Part shown: one piece after another, positions 54,809 through 64,000 of the stretch
Layout of the letters: every line of letters begins with the position of its first letter
How positions within the stretch are numbered: position 1 is the first letter of the stretch
DNA from: Novosphingobium percolationis
Lineage (GTDB): Bacteria; Pseudomonadota; Alphaproteobacteria; Sphingomonadales; Sphingomonadaceae
Length of the DNA: 64,000 bases
Assembly (NCBI RefSeq): GCF_020179425.1
Contig: NZ_JAILYM010000007.1
Coordinates: 1 to 64,000, forward strand
Direction: 5' to 3'
Notes under the pieces: model-generated
Told to the model about the DNA's origin: nothing
The model's input: the letters and a program-made list of their open reading frames with translations, nothing else
Database searches by the model: none
Translations under genes and position numbers: made by a program

Positions 54809-55231
54809 TCAGCCGACGATTTCTTCCGGCTTGAAGAAGTAGGCGATCTCGATCGCGGCGTTCTCGTCCGAGTCCGAACCGTGGACGGTGTTGGCTTCGA
54901 TCGATTCGGCCAGTTCCTTGCGGATCGTGCCCGGCTCGGCATTGGCGGGGTTGGTGGCGCCCATCACGTCGCGGTTGCGCTGCATGGCGTTCTCGCCTTC
55001 GAGCACCTGCACGACCACCGGACCCGAGATCATGAATTCGACGAGGTCGTTGAAGAAGGGGCGTTCGCGGTGAACGGCGTAGAAGCCTTCGGCCTGTTCG
55101 CGGGTCATGTGGATGCGCTTCGAAGCGACGACGCGCAGGCCGGCTTCTTCCAGCATCTTGGTGACCGCGCCGGTCAGGTTGCGGCGGGTGGCGTCGGGCT
55201 TGATGATCGAGAAGGTGCGGGTAACCGCCAT
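54809..55231 (-). CDS. ndk: Nucleoside diphosphate kinase
   Basis: A 140-residue enzyme that balances nucleoside triphosphates by transfer of the gamma phosphate through a phospho-histidine. The catalytic His117 is in [17 protein letters not shown] at the N-terminus and [20 protein letters not shown] for nucleotide binding are present. The ATG at 55231 agrees with family length. It is followed by a clear terminator, so it is probably a single-gene transcript or the end of the holC unit. Confidence 0.98.
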   Translation of the reverse strand: MAVTRTFSIIKPDATRRNLTGAVTKMLEEAGLRVVASKRIHMTREQAEGFYAVHRERPFFNDLVEFMISGPVVVQVLEGENAMQRNRDVMGATNPANAEPGTIRKELAESIEANTVHGSDSDENAAIEIAYFFKPEEIVG

Positions 55232-55314
55232 GGGAATTTCCTTGCGAACTGCGGGGGTTTTGGTTGGGCGCGCCCCTAGCGGGGTTTGTGCTGCACTGCA
55301 AGGCGCGGAGCCTT

Positions 55315-55758
55315 TCAGCCCTTGGGCTTGACCTCTTCCCAGCCGCGTTCGCCCTGCCGCCAATAGCGCAGGTCGGCACCTTCGCGCGCGCGCAGCACCT
55401 TCCAGGTGTTACGAGCATCGTCCACTTGCGCAGGCGGAAACAGCAGGAAGGCACGCTCCATGCCGTCCATGTCGCGGAAACGGCCATCGGCGCAGGCAAG
55501 GTAGGTGGCGCCGTTGGTGGCTTGCGGCCGGTCGGACAGCAGGATCGGCTGGCGCGCATCGTGCTCGCCTCCGGCCCGGCCATGCGCGAGGAACGTTTCG
55601 GGCAGGCGCGTCCACAGCGCTTCGTCGATGCGGGCGAGTTGCGCCTCGTCGTTCGAGACCACCAGCAGCCGCGCGCCCGCACCGAGCGTGGCGCGCGCGA
55701 TCAGCGGCAGCACCAGTTCGGCGGGATCGCGGGTCAGCTGGTAGAAATCGACGCGCAT
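55315..55758 (-). CDS. holC: DNA polymerase III chi subunit
   Basis: A 147-residue protein of the HolC family (MRVDFYQL start; [30 protein letters not shown]). Chi connects the clamp loader to SSB. The start overlaps the stop of the DUF2256 gene as ATGA, so the two are coupled. Length is standard. Confidence 0.93.
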   Translation of the reverse strand: MRVDFYQLTRDPAELVLPLIARATLGAGARLLVVSNDEAQLARIDEALWTRLPETFLAHGRAGGEHDARQPILLSDRPQATNGATYLACADGRFRDMDGMERAFLLFPPAQVDDARNTWKVLRAREGADLRYWRQGERGWEEVKPKG

Positions 55759-55913
55759 CAGACGGCGGCCTTACCCTTGCCCGAACGGCAGCGGTCGGAA
55801 CAGAACTTCACGTTGTCCCAGTCGCGCTCCCACTTCTTGCGCCACGTGAACGGCAAGCCGCAGGCGGCGCAAGTCTTGCTCGGCAAGTCCGACTTGCGCC
55901 GCATCTTCGGCAT
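55758..55913 (-). CDS. DUF2256 zinc-ribbon protein (51 aa)
   Basis: A 51-residue basic protein with four cysteines in two pairs: [20 protein letters not shown] carries C-x2-C and FCSDRCR carries C-x3-C, as in the DUF2256 family (small zinc ribbon, often with cryptochromes or DNA proteins elsewhere). It is coupled to holC by an ATGA overlap and starts 3 bases after the pepA stop, so pepA-DUF2256-holC forms one operon. Confidence 0.88.
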   Translation of the reverse strand: MPKMRRKSDLPSKTCAACGLPFTWRKKWERDWDNVKFCSDRCRSGKGKAAV

Positions 55914-55916
55914 GGA

Positions 55917-57377
55917 TCAGGCTTCGAGCACGTCGCGCACGTAGCGATCGAGCAGGCGCACGCCGAAGCCGGTCGCGCCCTTGTCGTGCGTGGCCCCGGC
56001 CTTGTCGACCCAGACCGTGCCCGCGATGTCGAGATGCGCCCAGGCGACACCCTTGTCGATGTAGCGCTGGAGGAACTGCGCCGCGGTGATCGAGCCGCCA
56101 TAGCGCGGGCCGACGTTCTTCATGTCGGCGATCGGGCTGTCGATCAGCTTGTCGTAAGCCGGGCCGATGGGGAAGCGCCACAGGCTGTCGCCGCTTGCCT
56201 TGCCCGCTGCATCGAGCTGGCCTGCCAGCAGATCGTCGTTGCTGAACATCCCGGCGTGTTCGTGGCCGAGCGAGATGATGATCGCGCCGGTCAGCGTGGC
56301 GAGGTCGATCACGGTTGCGGGGGCATATTCCTTCTGCACCCAGGTCAGCGCGTCGCACAGCACGAGGCGGCCTTCGGCGTCAGTGTTGATGACTTCGATG
56401 GTCTGGCCCGACATCGAAGTGACGACATCACCGGGGCGCTGGGCATTGCCGTCGGGCATGTTCTCGACAAGCCCGCACACGCCGATCACGTCGGCCTGCG
56501 CCTTGCGCCTGGCCAGCGCGAGCATGGTGCCCGCGACCGCTGCCGCGCCGCCCATGTCCCACTTCATGTCTTCCATGCCGGCGGCGGGCTTGATCGAGAT
56601 GCCGCCGGTATCGAACGTCACGCCCTTGCCCACGAACGCGGTAGGGCGGGCGCCGGCCTTGCCCTTCCAGCGCATGGCGATGAGGCGCGGTTCGCGCACC
56701 GAACCCTGCGCCACGCCGAGCAGCGCGCCCATGCCGAGCGCGGTCATTTCGGCCTTGTCCAGCACGACGATCTCCACCCCGGTGCCTTCGAGGCGGGCGC
56801 GGCAGCGTTCGACGAAGCTTTCGGGATAGATCACGTTGGCGGGTTCGGTGACCAGTTCGCGGGTGAACTCGACGCCTTCGGCAATGGCGCTTTCGATCTC
56901 CCACGCCGTGGCCGTCCCTTCGGGAGCGTCGAACGCGACGATCTTCGCCACGCTGGGCTTCTGTTCGTCCTTCAACTTGGTGCGATAGACGTCGTGACGC
57001 CAGCCGCGCAGGCGCGCGCCGATGAGGACGGCGGCGGCTTCGTCCGCCGTCAGGCCGCTGCCGGCAAAGTCGATGCCGAGCGCCGGTTCGCCCGAAGTGA
57101 GGAACTTGGCGGTGAGTGCCCCGCCTGCCTTTTCCAGCGCGGCGATGCGGCCCGCAGCGCCCGGCTCGCCGGTGCCGACGAGCGCGTGGCGGACGAGGGC
57201 GCCGCCTTCACCGGCGGCGAAATATTCGAAGACCTGCGCGCTCTTGCCGGTGAAGCGGTGCGCCTCTGCGGCGGCGCGGTTGACCGTGTCGAGATCGGCC
57301 GGAAGCGCCCCCTCTGCAATAAGGCGGGCGACGAGGCGGGGGCGCTCTGCGCCGGGCTGGCCGAATTCAACGATCAT
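55917..57377 (-). CDS. pepA: Leucyl aminopeptidase (M17 family)
   Basis: A 486-residue hexameric cytosolic metallopeptidase. The signature NTDAEGRL and the metal-binding KGVTFDTGGISIKP region are intact; the N-terminal macro-like domain occupies about residues 1-165. It removes N-terminal residues and in E. coli PepA also binds DNA in Xer recombination. GGAG precedes the ATG at 57377. It is divergent from lptD. Confidence 0.96.
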   Translation of the reverse strand: MIVEFGQPGAERPRLVARLIAEGALPADLDTVNRAAAEAHRFTGKSAQVFEYFAAGEGGALVRHALVGTGEPGAAGRIAALEKAGGALTAKFLTSGEPALGIDFAGSGLTADEAAAVLIGARLRGWRHDVYRTKLKDEQKPSVAKIVAFDAPEGTATAWEIESAIAEGVEFTRELVTEPANVIYPESFVERCRARLEGTGVEIVVLDKAEMTALGMGALLGVAQGSVREPRLIAMRWKGKAGARPTAFVGKGVTFDTGGISIKPAAGMEDMKWDMGGAAAVAGTMLALARRKAQADVIGVCGLVENMPDGNAQRPGDVVTSMSGQTIEVINTDAEGRLVLCDALTWVQKEYAPATVIDLATLTGAIIISLGHEHAGMFSNDDLLAGQLDAAGKASGDSLWRFPIGPAYDKLIDSPIADMKNVGPRYGGSITAAQFLQRYIDKGVAWAHLDIAGTVWVDKAGATHDKGATGFGVRLLDRYVRDVLEA

Positions 57378-57492
57378 TGCGTAAGGCTCCTGTCGGATCG
57401 TGCGCGGCCCGGCGCGGCGATGAAGCAACTCGCGGGCGGACGCGCAAAATGTTGGTTTGCAGTTAGGGCGCGCCGGTGCGATAGGCAAGCGC

Positions 57493-59775
57493 ATGCCTTC
57501 GCCCGCGCGGCCGCTGCCGCAAGCCTTTTCCCGATGCTTGCGCCTGCGCCGTTTGGCCGCGGGCGCTTCGCTTTGCGTCCTTTCGCTGGCGCTCGCGCCC
57601 GGCTTTGCCCGGGCGCAGGATGCGCCCGCCCCTCCCGTCCCTGCCCCGGCGACTACCGCGGCAGCGGAGGAGGAAATCCGCTTCGAGGCGGACAAGGTCG
57701 GCTATGCCAACGATTCGGACAAGGTGACCGCCAGCGGCAACGTCCTGCTGCGACGCGCCGAACAGACCGTGCGCGCCGACACGGTGACGTGGGACCGCAA
57801 GACCGGCCAGATCGAAGCCAACGGCAATATCCGCTTCGTCGATCAGGACGGCAACGTCCTCTACACCGACAAGGTCGAGCTTACCGAGGAGCTGAAGGCC
57901 GGCGCGATCGAGGACATGCTGCTGGTGCTGCGCGAAGGAGGGCGGATCGCCGCGCGCAGCGGCGAGCGCGACGCGAGCGGCAATATCGTGCTGCACCAGG
58001 CCGCGTTCACCGGCTGCGCGGTCGAAGGCGAGGACGGCTGCCCGAAGCGCCCGAGCTGGGAAGTAACGGCAGTGCGCATCGTGTTCAACGCGGCGGACAA
58101 GCGCGTGAAGTACAAGGGCGCGACGCTGCACATGTTCGGCGTGCCGATCCTGCCGCTGCCCGGCCTTGGCCACACCAGCGACTTCCGCGCCGAAACCGGC
58201 CTGCTGATCCCCGACTTGCGGCTGGGCGCGTCGAACGGCGTCGAGATTTCCGACACCTGGTACTGGCGCATCGCCGACAACAAGGACCTGGCGGTCACCG
58301 GGTACGTCTACACCGGGTCGCTGCCGATGGTGTCTGCGCGATATCGCCAGCTGATGGACATCGGCGCGTTCCAGGTAACCGACTACGTCACGCGCAGCCA
58401 GCGCATCTCGACCACCTCCACGTCCAGCGCAGGCGATCCCGGCTCCAACCGCTTCCGTGGCTATATCGAAGCCAACGGGCGCCTGCAGTTCTCGCCGACG
58501 TGGAGCCTGACGGGCTATGGCCGCTATGTCAGCGACCGTACTTTCCTGCGCCGCTATGACATCAGCCGCGACGACCGGCTGCGCTCGTCGATCAACCTCG
58601 AACGCATCGACGACCAGAGCTATTTCAGCCTGGCAGGCTGGGCGATCCAGACGCTGCGCCTGGGCGACGTGCAGGGGCAGGTGCCGATCGCGCTGCCGAG
58701 CCTCGAATACCGCCGTCGCATCGACGCGCCACTGGGGCGGTTCGAGCTGGAGGCCAACAGCCTGGCCATCACGCGCACGCAAGGGCAGGACACGCAGCGC
58801 GCGTTCGCCCGCGCGCAGTGGGACATGCGCACGATCACCGGCATGGGCCAGGAAGTGACGCTGACCGCGCTGGTGCGCGGCGACCTCTACCATTCGAGCC
58901 AGAACGAGCTGACCTCGACCGTGATCTATCGCGGCGATCCCGGCTGGCAGACGCGCGGCATCGCGACCGCGGCGATCGACGTGAAGTGGCCTTTCGCGGG
59001 TGAGGCCTTCGGCGGCACGCAAGTACTGACCCCGCGCTTCCAGATCGTGGCCACGCCGCACGTGCGCAACCTGTCGATCCCCAACGAGGATTCGCGCTCG
59101 GTCGACCTTGAAGATTCGAACCTGTTCTCGCTCAACCGCTTCCCCGGCTACGACCGGATCGAGGACGGGGTGCGCTTCACTTATGGCTTCGACTGGCAGT
59201 TGACGCGGCCGGGCTGGCGCGTGGCAACGACGATCGGCCAGAGCTATCGCCTGTCGAAGGACAACACGCTGTTGCCCGACGGCACCGGGCTTTCCACGCG
59301 CATGTCGGACATCGTCGGGCGCACGTCGGTACGGTTCAGGGACGTGGTGCAGTTCACCCATCGCTTCCGGCTGGACAAGGACACGCTGGCGCTGCGCCGC
59401 AACGAGTTCGACGCGACGCTGGGCGGACACCGCACCTATGTCGAGATCGGCTACCTGCGGCTCAACCGCAACATCGCCACCACGTTCGAGGATTTGCGCG
59501 ACCGCGAGGAAGTGCGCGTGGCGGGCCGGGTGGCTTTCGCCAAGTACTGGTCGGCCTTTGCCTCGGCGGTGGTCAACCTGACCGACAAGGCGGAAGACCC
59601 GACCAACACCTCGGACGGGTTCCAGATGCTGCGCCACCGGCTGGGCTTTGCCTATACCGACGATTGCCTCGACCTCGCCGTCACCTGGCGGCGCGACTAT
59701 GTGACGACCGGCGATGCCAGCAAGGGCAACAGCTTCCTCGTCAGCCTGTCGCTGCGCAATCTCGGGACGAAGTGA
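57493..59775 (+). CDS. lptD: LptD, LPS-assembly outer-membrane protein
   Basis: A 760-residue outer-membrane barrel that inserts lipopolysaccharide with LptE. A long, basic signal peptide ends in ARAQ (about residue 42). The N-terminal OstA/LptA-like jellyroll (about 58-190; VTASGNVLLRRAEQTVRADTV) precedes a barrel with 20 or more strands. Two cysteines (TGCAVEGEDGC) lie close together in the jellyroll and two-cysteine barrel pairing typical of E. coli is not evident, so the disulfide pattern may differ. It is followed by surA. Confidence 0.95.
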   Translation: MPSPARPLPQAFSRCLRLRRLAAGASLCVLSLALAPGFARAQDAPAPPVPAPATTAAAEEEIRFEADKVGYANDSDKVTASGNVLLRRAEQTVRADTVTWDRKTGQIEANGNIRFVDQDGNVLYTDKVELTEELKAGAIEDMLLVLREGGRIAARSGERDASGNIVLHQAAFTGCAVEGEDGCPKRPSWEVTAVRIVFNAADKRVKYKGATLHMFGVPILPLPGLGHTSDFRAETGLLIPDLRLGASNGVEISDTWYWRIADNKDLAVTGYVYTGSLPMVSARYRQLMDIGAFQVTDYVTRSQRISTTSTSSAGDPGSNRFRGYIEANGRLQFSPTWSLTGYGRYVSDRTFLRRYDISRDDRLRSSINLERIDDQSYFSLAGWAIQTLRLGDVQGQVPIALPSLEYRRRIDAPLGRFELEANSLAITRTQGQDTQRAFARAQWDMRTITGMGQEVTLTALVRGDLYHSSQNELTSTVIYRGDPGWQTRGIATAAIDVKWPFAGEAFGGTQVLTPRFQIVATPHVRNLSIPNEDSRSVDLEDSNLFSLNRFPGYDRIEDGVRFTYGFDWQLTRPGWRVATTIGQSYRLSKDNTLLPDGTGLSTRMSDIVGRTSVRFRDVVQFTHRFRLDKDTLALRRNEFDATLGGHRTYVEIGYLRLNRNIATTFEDLRDREEVRVAGRVAFAKYWSAFASAVVNLTDKAEDPTNTSDGFQMLRHRLGFAYTDDCLDLAVTWRRDYVTTGDASKGNSFLVSLSLRNLGTK

Positions 59776-59974
59776 GCGCCCTGCCCGCCGGGTTTTCCGG
59801 GGGATTGGCTTTGCAGCCCATTGCAAACGGGTTATCGGGCCGTCTATCCGCTTGCAGGCTCGGCTTGGCCGCTTGCGAAACTCAGCTTGGGTTCAGCGAA
59901 TGGAGCCGATCTGCGGGTGAAACGACAAGGGCAGGCGCAAGCCTTCGCCCCATCGACAGGATGTTGCGATTGCC
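59776..59974 (+). other. lptD-surA intergenic region
   Basis: A 199-base gap with no gene. I see no clear hairpin with T tract and no motif I can name. The surA ATG at 59975 follows GACAGGATG at a distance compatible with a ribosome-binding site. A separate promoter for surA may be present. Confidence 0.4.
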
Positions 59975-61381
59975 ATGAAGCGTAGTTTCCGCCTGCTTGC
60001 CCCGATCGGCTTTTCCACCTTCCGTCGTCCCGCGCTGATGCTGGGGGTGGCGGCGATGGTCGCCACGCCGATCGCAGGCGGGATCGCCCATGCGCAGGCG
60101 GGCGCGCCGGACGCTGTCGAAGGACCTTCGGGCGCCAGCGGCGCGCTCAACATTCCCGCCAATCCGCGCATCTTCGGCAAGAGCGATCCCAACGTGCGCC
60201 GCGCAACGGCGGTCGTGAACGGCGAGATCATCACCGGCACCGACATCGACCAGCGCCTGGCGCTGATCGTCAACGCCAATGGCGGCAAGGTGAACCCGGA
60301 GGAAATGGACCGCCTGCGCCTGCAGGTGCTGCGCAACCTGATCGACGAGACGCTGCAGATCCAGGAGGCCAAGGCCGCCGACATCGACATTCCCGACGAA
60401 GAGGTGATGGACAGCTACACCCGCGTCGCGCAGCAGAACTTCGGCAAGGACGTCGCCGCGCTCGACAAGTACCTCGCCGGGATCGGCTCGTCGGGGGCTT
60501 CGCTCAAGCGCCAGATCAAGGGCGAGATGGCCTGGCAGCGCCTGCTGCGCCGCAACGTGCAGCCCTTCATCAACGTCTCGGACGAAGAAGTGAAGGAAAT
60601 GATGGACCGCCTCAAGGCGGCCAAGGGCACCGAGGAATATCGCATCGGCGAGATCTACCTCTCGGCCAACGACCAGAACCGCACAGCTGTCGAAGCGAAT
60701 GCCCAGAAGATCGTCGACCAGCTGAAGCAGGGCGGCAGCTTCGTCGCCTATGCCCGCCAGTTCTCCGAGGCGTCGACCGCGGCGGTCGGCGGTGACCTAG
60801 GCTGGATCAAGCTGGCGCAGCTTCCGGCCGAACTGGCCGTGGCGGCCGGGCAGATGAGCGCGGGCCAGCTGGTCGGCCCGATCCCGGTCAGCGGCGGTTT
60901 TTCGATCCTCTACCTGATCGACAAGCGCCAGGTGCTGACCGCCGATCCGCGCGATGCGCTGCTCAGCCTCAAGCAGATCTCGATCACCTTCCCCAAGGGC
61001 ATCGCCGAAAAGGACGCGACCACCAAGGCCGCCACCTTCGCCAGCGCGGTCAAGGACATCCACGGCTGCGGCGAGGCGGAAGCGGCTTCGGCCAAGCTGG
61101 GCGCGACGATCGTTGCCAACGACCAGATCAAGGCGCGCGACCTGCCGCCTGCACTGCAGGACATGCTGCTGAAGCTGTCGGTTGGCGAAGCGACGCCGCC
61201 GTTCGGCTCGGTGGAAGACGGCGTGCGCGTGCTGCTGCTGTGCGGTCGCGACGATCCCAAGGAGACTTCGGGCCCGAACTTCGACCAGTTGCAGGCCCAG
61301 ATGGAGGACGAGCGCGTCAACAAGCGCGCCCAGACCTACCTGCGCGACCTGCGCCGCGACGCGGTGATCGAATACGACTGA
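59975..61381 (+). CDS. surA: SurA-type periplasmic peptidyl-prolyl isomerase
   Basis: A 468-residue exported chaperone. The signal peptide ends in AHAQ (about residue 41). The SurA_N domain runs about 75-200 (VVNGEIITGTDIDQRL; LRNLIDETLQIQEA). One parvulin domain is clear (EEYRIGEIYLS and the GGDLGWIKLAQLP segment, about 213-315), and the region after it looks like a second, degenerate one, ending in CGRDDPKE. Its neighbours lptD, pdxA and ksgA match the E. coli order lptD-surA-pdxA-ksgA. Confidence 0.95.
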   Translation: MKRSFRLLAPIGFSTFRRPALMLGVAAMVATPIAGGIAHAQAGAPDAVEGPSGASGALNIPANPRIFGKSDPNVRRATAVVNGEIITGTDIDQRLALIVNANGGKVNPEEMDRLRLQVLRNLIDETLQIQEAKAADIDIPDEEVMDSYTRVAQQNFGKDVAALDKYLAGIGSSGASLKRQIKGEMAWQRLLRRNVQPFINVSDEEVKEMMDRLKAAKGTEEYRIGEIYLSANDQNRTAVEANAQKIVDQLKQGGSFVAYARQFSEASTAAVGGDLGWIKLAQLPAELAVAAGQMSAGQLVGPIPVSGGFSILYLIDKRQVLTADPRDALLSLKQISITFPKGIAEKDATTKAATFASAVKDIHGCGEAEAASAKLGATIVANDQIKARDLPPALQDMLLKLSVGEATPPFGSVEDGVRVLLLCGRDDPKETSGPNFDQLQAQMEDERVNKRAQTYLRDLRRDAVIEYD

Positions 61382-61426
61382 TCGGCACTCTTCCCGCCGA
61401 CGCGCTTCGGCGCTAGGCGGGGAGCC

Positions 61427-62428
61427 ATGATCCAGCCGCTCGCTGTCAGCATTGGCGACCCTGCCGGGGTCGGTCCCGAACTCGCCTGCGCCGCCTGGGC
61501 GCTGAGCGGGACGGCCAACCTGCCGCCGTTCTTTGTCGTCGGCTCAAAGCGCGTGCTGGAGAAGGCGGCGCGCAGGCGCGGCTTGCACATCAAGGTACGC
61601 GCGATCACCGCAGCCCACGAAGCCGCCGCCGTGTTCGATCAGGCGCTGCCGGTGCTGGACCTTGGCGACATCGACTACACGCCCGGCGTGCCCGACGATG
61701 CGGGCGCGGCGCTGGCACTGGCGGCGCTGACCGAGGCGACGCGGCTGGTGCGCGAAGGCCATGCCGGGGCGCTGGTGACCGGGCCGATCGCCAAGAGCCG
61801 CCTCGCACGCGTGGGCTTCGACCATCCGGGGCAGACCGAGTTCGTCGCCGCCGCCTGCGGCATCGCCGCCCAAGACGCGGTGATGATGCTCGCAGGCCCG
61901 AGCCTGCGCGTCGTGCCGGTAACGGTCCACATCGCGCTGTCCGCCGTGCCGGGGCTGTTGTCCGCCGCGCTGATCGAGCGCCGGTCGGCCATCGCCGCGC
62001 GGGCGCTGGTGCGCGACTATGGCATCGCCGCACCCCGGCTTGCCGTCGCGGGCCTCAACCCGCACGCGGGCGAGGACGGGCGCATGGGGTACGAGGACGC
62101 GGCGCTGATCGCGCCCGCCGTCGCGGCCTTGCAGGCGCAGGGGATCGATGCGCGCGGGCCGCTGCCTGCGGACACGATGTTCCATCCCGCCGCGCGCGCG
62201 ACCTATGACGTGGCGATCTGCATGTACCATGACCAGGCGCTGATCCCGATCAAGGCGCTCGATTTCGACGAGGGCGTCAACGTCACGCTCGGCCTGCCGA
62301 TCGTGCGGACCTCGCCCGATCACGGCACCGCCTTCGCCATTGCCGGCACCGCCACCGCGCGGCCCGGCGCGACGGTCGCGGCGATCCGCATGGCGGGCGA
62401 ATGCGCCAACCGGAGGCACGCCGCATGA
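61427..62428 (+). CDS. pdxA: 4-hydroxythreonine-4-phosphate dehydrogenase
   Basis: A 333-residue Zn-dependent dehydrogenase in the DXP-dependent vitamin B6 pathway. Seen: [11 protein letters not shown], the [15 protein letters not shown] block and [20 protein letters not shown] with catalytic and metal-site His residues. Length and context are standard. Its stop overlaps ksgA by four bases (ATGA). Confidence 0.97.
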   Translation: MIQPLAVSIGDPAGVGPELACAAWALSGTANLPPFFVVGSKRVLEKAARRRGLHIKVRAITAAHEAAAVFDQALPVLDLGDIDYTPGVPDDAGAALALAALTEATRLVREGHAGALVTGPIAKSRLARVGFDHPGQTEFVAAACGIAAQDAVMMLAGPSLRVVPVTVHIALSAVPGLLSAALIERRSAIAARALVRDYGIAAPRLAVAGLNPHAGEDGRMGYEDAALIAPAVAALQAQGIDARGPLPADTMFHPAARATYDVAICMYHDQALIPIKALDFDEGVNVTLGLPIVRTSPDHGTAFAIAGTATARPGATVAAIRMAGECANRRHAA

Positions 62429-63246
62429 CCGAGCTTCCCCCGCTTCGCGATGTCGTCAATCGTTACGGCCTGATCGCCACGAAGGCGCTGGGCCAGAACT
62501 TCCTGTTCGACGAGCAACTGCTCAGCCGCATTGCGACAGTGCCCGGCAAGCTCAAAGGGCAGAGCGTGCTGGAAGTCGGCCCCGGCCCCGGCGGCCTTAC
62601 CCGTGCACTGCTGCGTGCGGGCGCGAACGTGACCGCGATCGAGATGGACAAGCGCTGCCTGCCAGCGCTCGCCGAACTGGCCGAGGCCTTTCCCGGCCAG
62701 TTGCGCGTGATCGAGGGCGATGCGACCAAGATCGACCCCGCCACGCTGTTCGACGAACCGTGGCACGTCGCGGCGAACCTGCCCTACAACGTCGGCACGA
62801 TGCTGTTCACGGGCTGGCTTTCCGGGCAGGACTGGCCGCCGCAGTGGCGTTCGCTGACGCTGATGTTCCAGCTCGAAGTCGCCGAGCGCATCATCGCGCG
62901 TCCGGGCTCGGATGCCTATGGCCGCCTTGCCGTACTGGCGCAGTGGCGCAGCACCCCGCGCATTGCGATGAAAGTCCACCGCAGCGCCTTCACGCCGCCG
63001 CCCAAGGTGATGTCGGCGATCATCCATGTAGAGCCCGGCACGATGCCCGAGGGCGTATCGGCGCGGATGCTGGAGCGCGTGACCGAGGCCGCGTTCGGCC
63101 AGCGCCGCAAGATGCTGCGCCAGTCGCTGAAGGGCCTGCCCGGCGCATTGGACGCGCTCGAAACGCTGGGGATCGACCCGCAGCGTCGCGCCGAGACGCT
63201 GGATGTGGACGAGTTCGTGGCCATCGCGCGCGTACTGACGAAGTAG
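62425..63246 (+). CDS. rsmA: 16S rRNA dimethyladenosine transferase
   Basis: A 273-residue SAM-dependent N6,N6-dimethyltransferase (KsgA) that modifies A1518 and A1519 in the 3' hairpin of 16S r[28 protein letters not shown] and NLPYNVGT are the SAM and catalytic motifs. The start at 62425 matches the family N-terminus ([15 protein letters not shown]); an upstream frame would only add residues inside pdxA. Confidence 0.97.
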   Translation: MTELPPLRDVVNRYGLIATKALGQNFLFDEQLLSRIATVPGKLKGQSVLEVGPGPGGLTRALLRAGANVTAIEMDKRCLPALAELAEAFPGQLRVIEGDATKIDPATLFDEPWHVAANLPYNVGTMLFTGWLSGQDWPPQWRSLTLMFQLEVAERIIARPGSDAYGRLAVLAQWRSTPRIAMKVHRSAFTPPPKVMSAIIHVEPGTMPEGVSARMLERVTEAAFGQRRKMLRQSLKGLPGALDALETLGIDPQRRAETLDVDEFVAIARVLTK

Positions 63247-63288
63247 CAGGGGTTCACCCCGCGCTCCGGGCGCGCTAGACGGTTGCGG

Positions 63289-64000
63289 ATGAAACAGCTT
63301 TCCGCTGCCGAACAGGCCTTGCTGATGCCGATCGAGGCAGCGCCCATGCTGGCGCAGGTCGAACGCTGGTGCACGATCAATACCGGTACGCGCAACCTTG
63401 CGGGACTTGCGCAACAGGCGGCGCTGCTGGCCGACGCCTTTGCGGCACTGCCGGGCGAAGTGCGGCTGGCGGAGGCAGCGCCAGTCGAGGCCGTGGCCGC
63501 GGACGGCGCGCGGATCGCGCTCGACCACGGGCGGCATCTGGTGCTGTCAGTGCGCCCCGAGGCCAGCCGCCGCTACCTGCTGACCGGGCACATGGACACG
63601 GTCTATCCTGCCGACCATCCTTTCCAGTCGCTGACCTGGCTGGAGCCAGGCGTGCTGGGCGGGCCGGGCGTGGCCGACATGAAGGGCGGGATCGCGGTGA
63701 TCCTTGCCGCGCTGACCGCGTTCGAGCGCAGCCCGGTGGCGGCAAGCGTCGGCTATGACGTGATGATCAATTCGGACGAGGAGACCGGCAGCCTTTCGTC
63801 CGCAGCCCTGATCGCGGCGCTGGCGCGCGGCAAGGCGGCGGCGCTGACGTATGAACCCTCCGCCCTGCCCGATGGCACCTTGGCGGGCGCGCGGCCGGGC
63901 AGCGGCAACTACAGCGCGGTGATCACCGGGCGCAGCGCCCACGCCGGGCGCAACCCGCAGGACGGGCGCAATGCGATCGTGGCGGCGGCCGCGCTGGCGC
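63289..64000 (+). CDS. M20-family metallopeptidase, 3' end beyond window
   Basis: At least 237 residues, cut by the window end. Metal-site residues of the M20 (carboxypeptidase G2-like) family are visible: TGHMDTVYP (His and Asp), GVADMKGG (Asp), SDEETGS (catalytic Glu pair) and YEPSA (Glu), followed by the start of the dimerisation domain (SAHAGRNPQDGRNAI). It would cleave C-terminal glutamate or related amides. The ATG at 63289 begins 42 bases after ksgA. No signal peptide is seen, so it is probably cytoplasmic. Confidence 0.85.
   Translation, partial: MKQLSAAEQALLMPIEAAPMLAQVERWCTINTGTRNLAGLAQQAALLADAFAALPGEVRLAEAAPVEAVAADGARIALDHGRHLVLSVRPEASRRYLLTGHMDTVYPADHPFQSLTWLEPGVLGGPGVADMKGGIAVILAALTAFERSPVAASVGYDVMINSDEETGSLSSAALIAALARGKAAALTYEPSALPDGTLAGARPGSGNYSAVITGRSAHAGRNPQDGRNAIVAAAALA

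Noticed and set aside
57463-59826. A 787-codon open frame on the minus strand
   Set aside because: It lies antisense to lptD and has no domain signature.

Overview
The window is 64 kb of dense, very GC-rich bacterial chromosome and looks like an alphaproteobacterium of the order Sphingomonadales, most likely Novosphingobium or a close relative. The basis is: an Atm1-type ABC exporter (4012-5829) that, from memory, is nearly colinear with the structurally studied NaAtm1 of Novosphingobium aromaticivorans; alphaproteobacterial families such as the CBP3-type cytochrome bc1 chaperone, DUF2794, DUF1737, an HWE histidine kinase and a short clamp-binding Hda; and strong GC wobble bias. It is core or near-core chromosome. 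I see no prophage, insertion sequence, CRISPR array, rRNA or tRNA.

Layout. 1-443 is gene-free and less GC-rich. 444-5829 (+) holds a family 2 glycosyltransferase, a polysaccharide flippase, a secreted two-motif aspartic protease and the Atm1-like exporter. 5833-8608 (-) holds bamE, then hslV-hslU behind a sigma32-type promoter, then a DUF1737 protein. 8789-11279 (+) carries the bc1 chaperone, DUF177 and a MATE transporter. 11280-17301 (-) carries a HerA-like ATPase, a TIGR02186/TauE pair, and an NfrB-like glycosyltransferase with a partner protein. 17440-19172 (+) is nhaA and dps. 19176-27777 (-) is a type II secretion operon in the order gspC-D-E-F-G-L-M-N, without gspH, I, J, K or O.

27830-34688 mixes small and regulatory genes: a secreted protein, a Nudix hydrolase, dinB, a Bcr/CflA exporter, a GGDEF-EAL protein, a GcvA-like regulator and apaG. 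34778-41633 has recO, leuB, a GT2-GtrA protein convergent with a PMT-family glycosyltransferase, metZ and the HWE kinase. 41643-43894 (-) has a small conserved protein, ubiK, tspO and tlyA. 43920-47650 (+) has a lipoprotein, a short ORF with a near-perfect Shine-Dalgarno sequence followed by a terminator-like hairpin, ilvE, an SDR dehydrogenase and a DUF4328 membrane protein. 47637-51149 (-) has a lipoprotein, DUF2794, cysE, hda and a DUF2066 protein. 51266-54463 (+) has purM, purN (fused to a YjbR-like domain) and an MFS transporter. 54460-57377 (-) has a small protein, ndk, holC, a DUF2256 zinc-ribbon protein and pepA. 57493-64000 (+) is the outer-membrane and housekeeping run lptD-surA-pdxA-ksgA, followed by an M20 peptidase cut by the window end.

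Several groups work together. bamE, lptD and surA serve outer-membrane biogenesis. The gsp genes form a secretion machine that needs pseudopilins and a prepilin peptidase encoded elsewhere. holC, hda, dinB and recO serve DNA replication and repair. metZ, cysE, ilvE, leuB, purM, purN and pdxA are biosynthetic. The observations most worth following are the purN-yjbR fusion, the truncated gsp gene set, the leader ORF before ilvE, the possibly leaderless heat-shock transcript of hslVU, and a probable CTG start for the DUF2794 gene.
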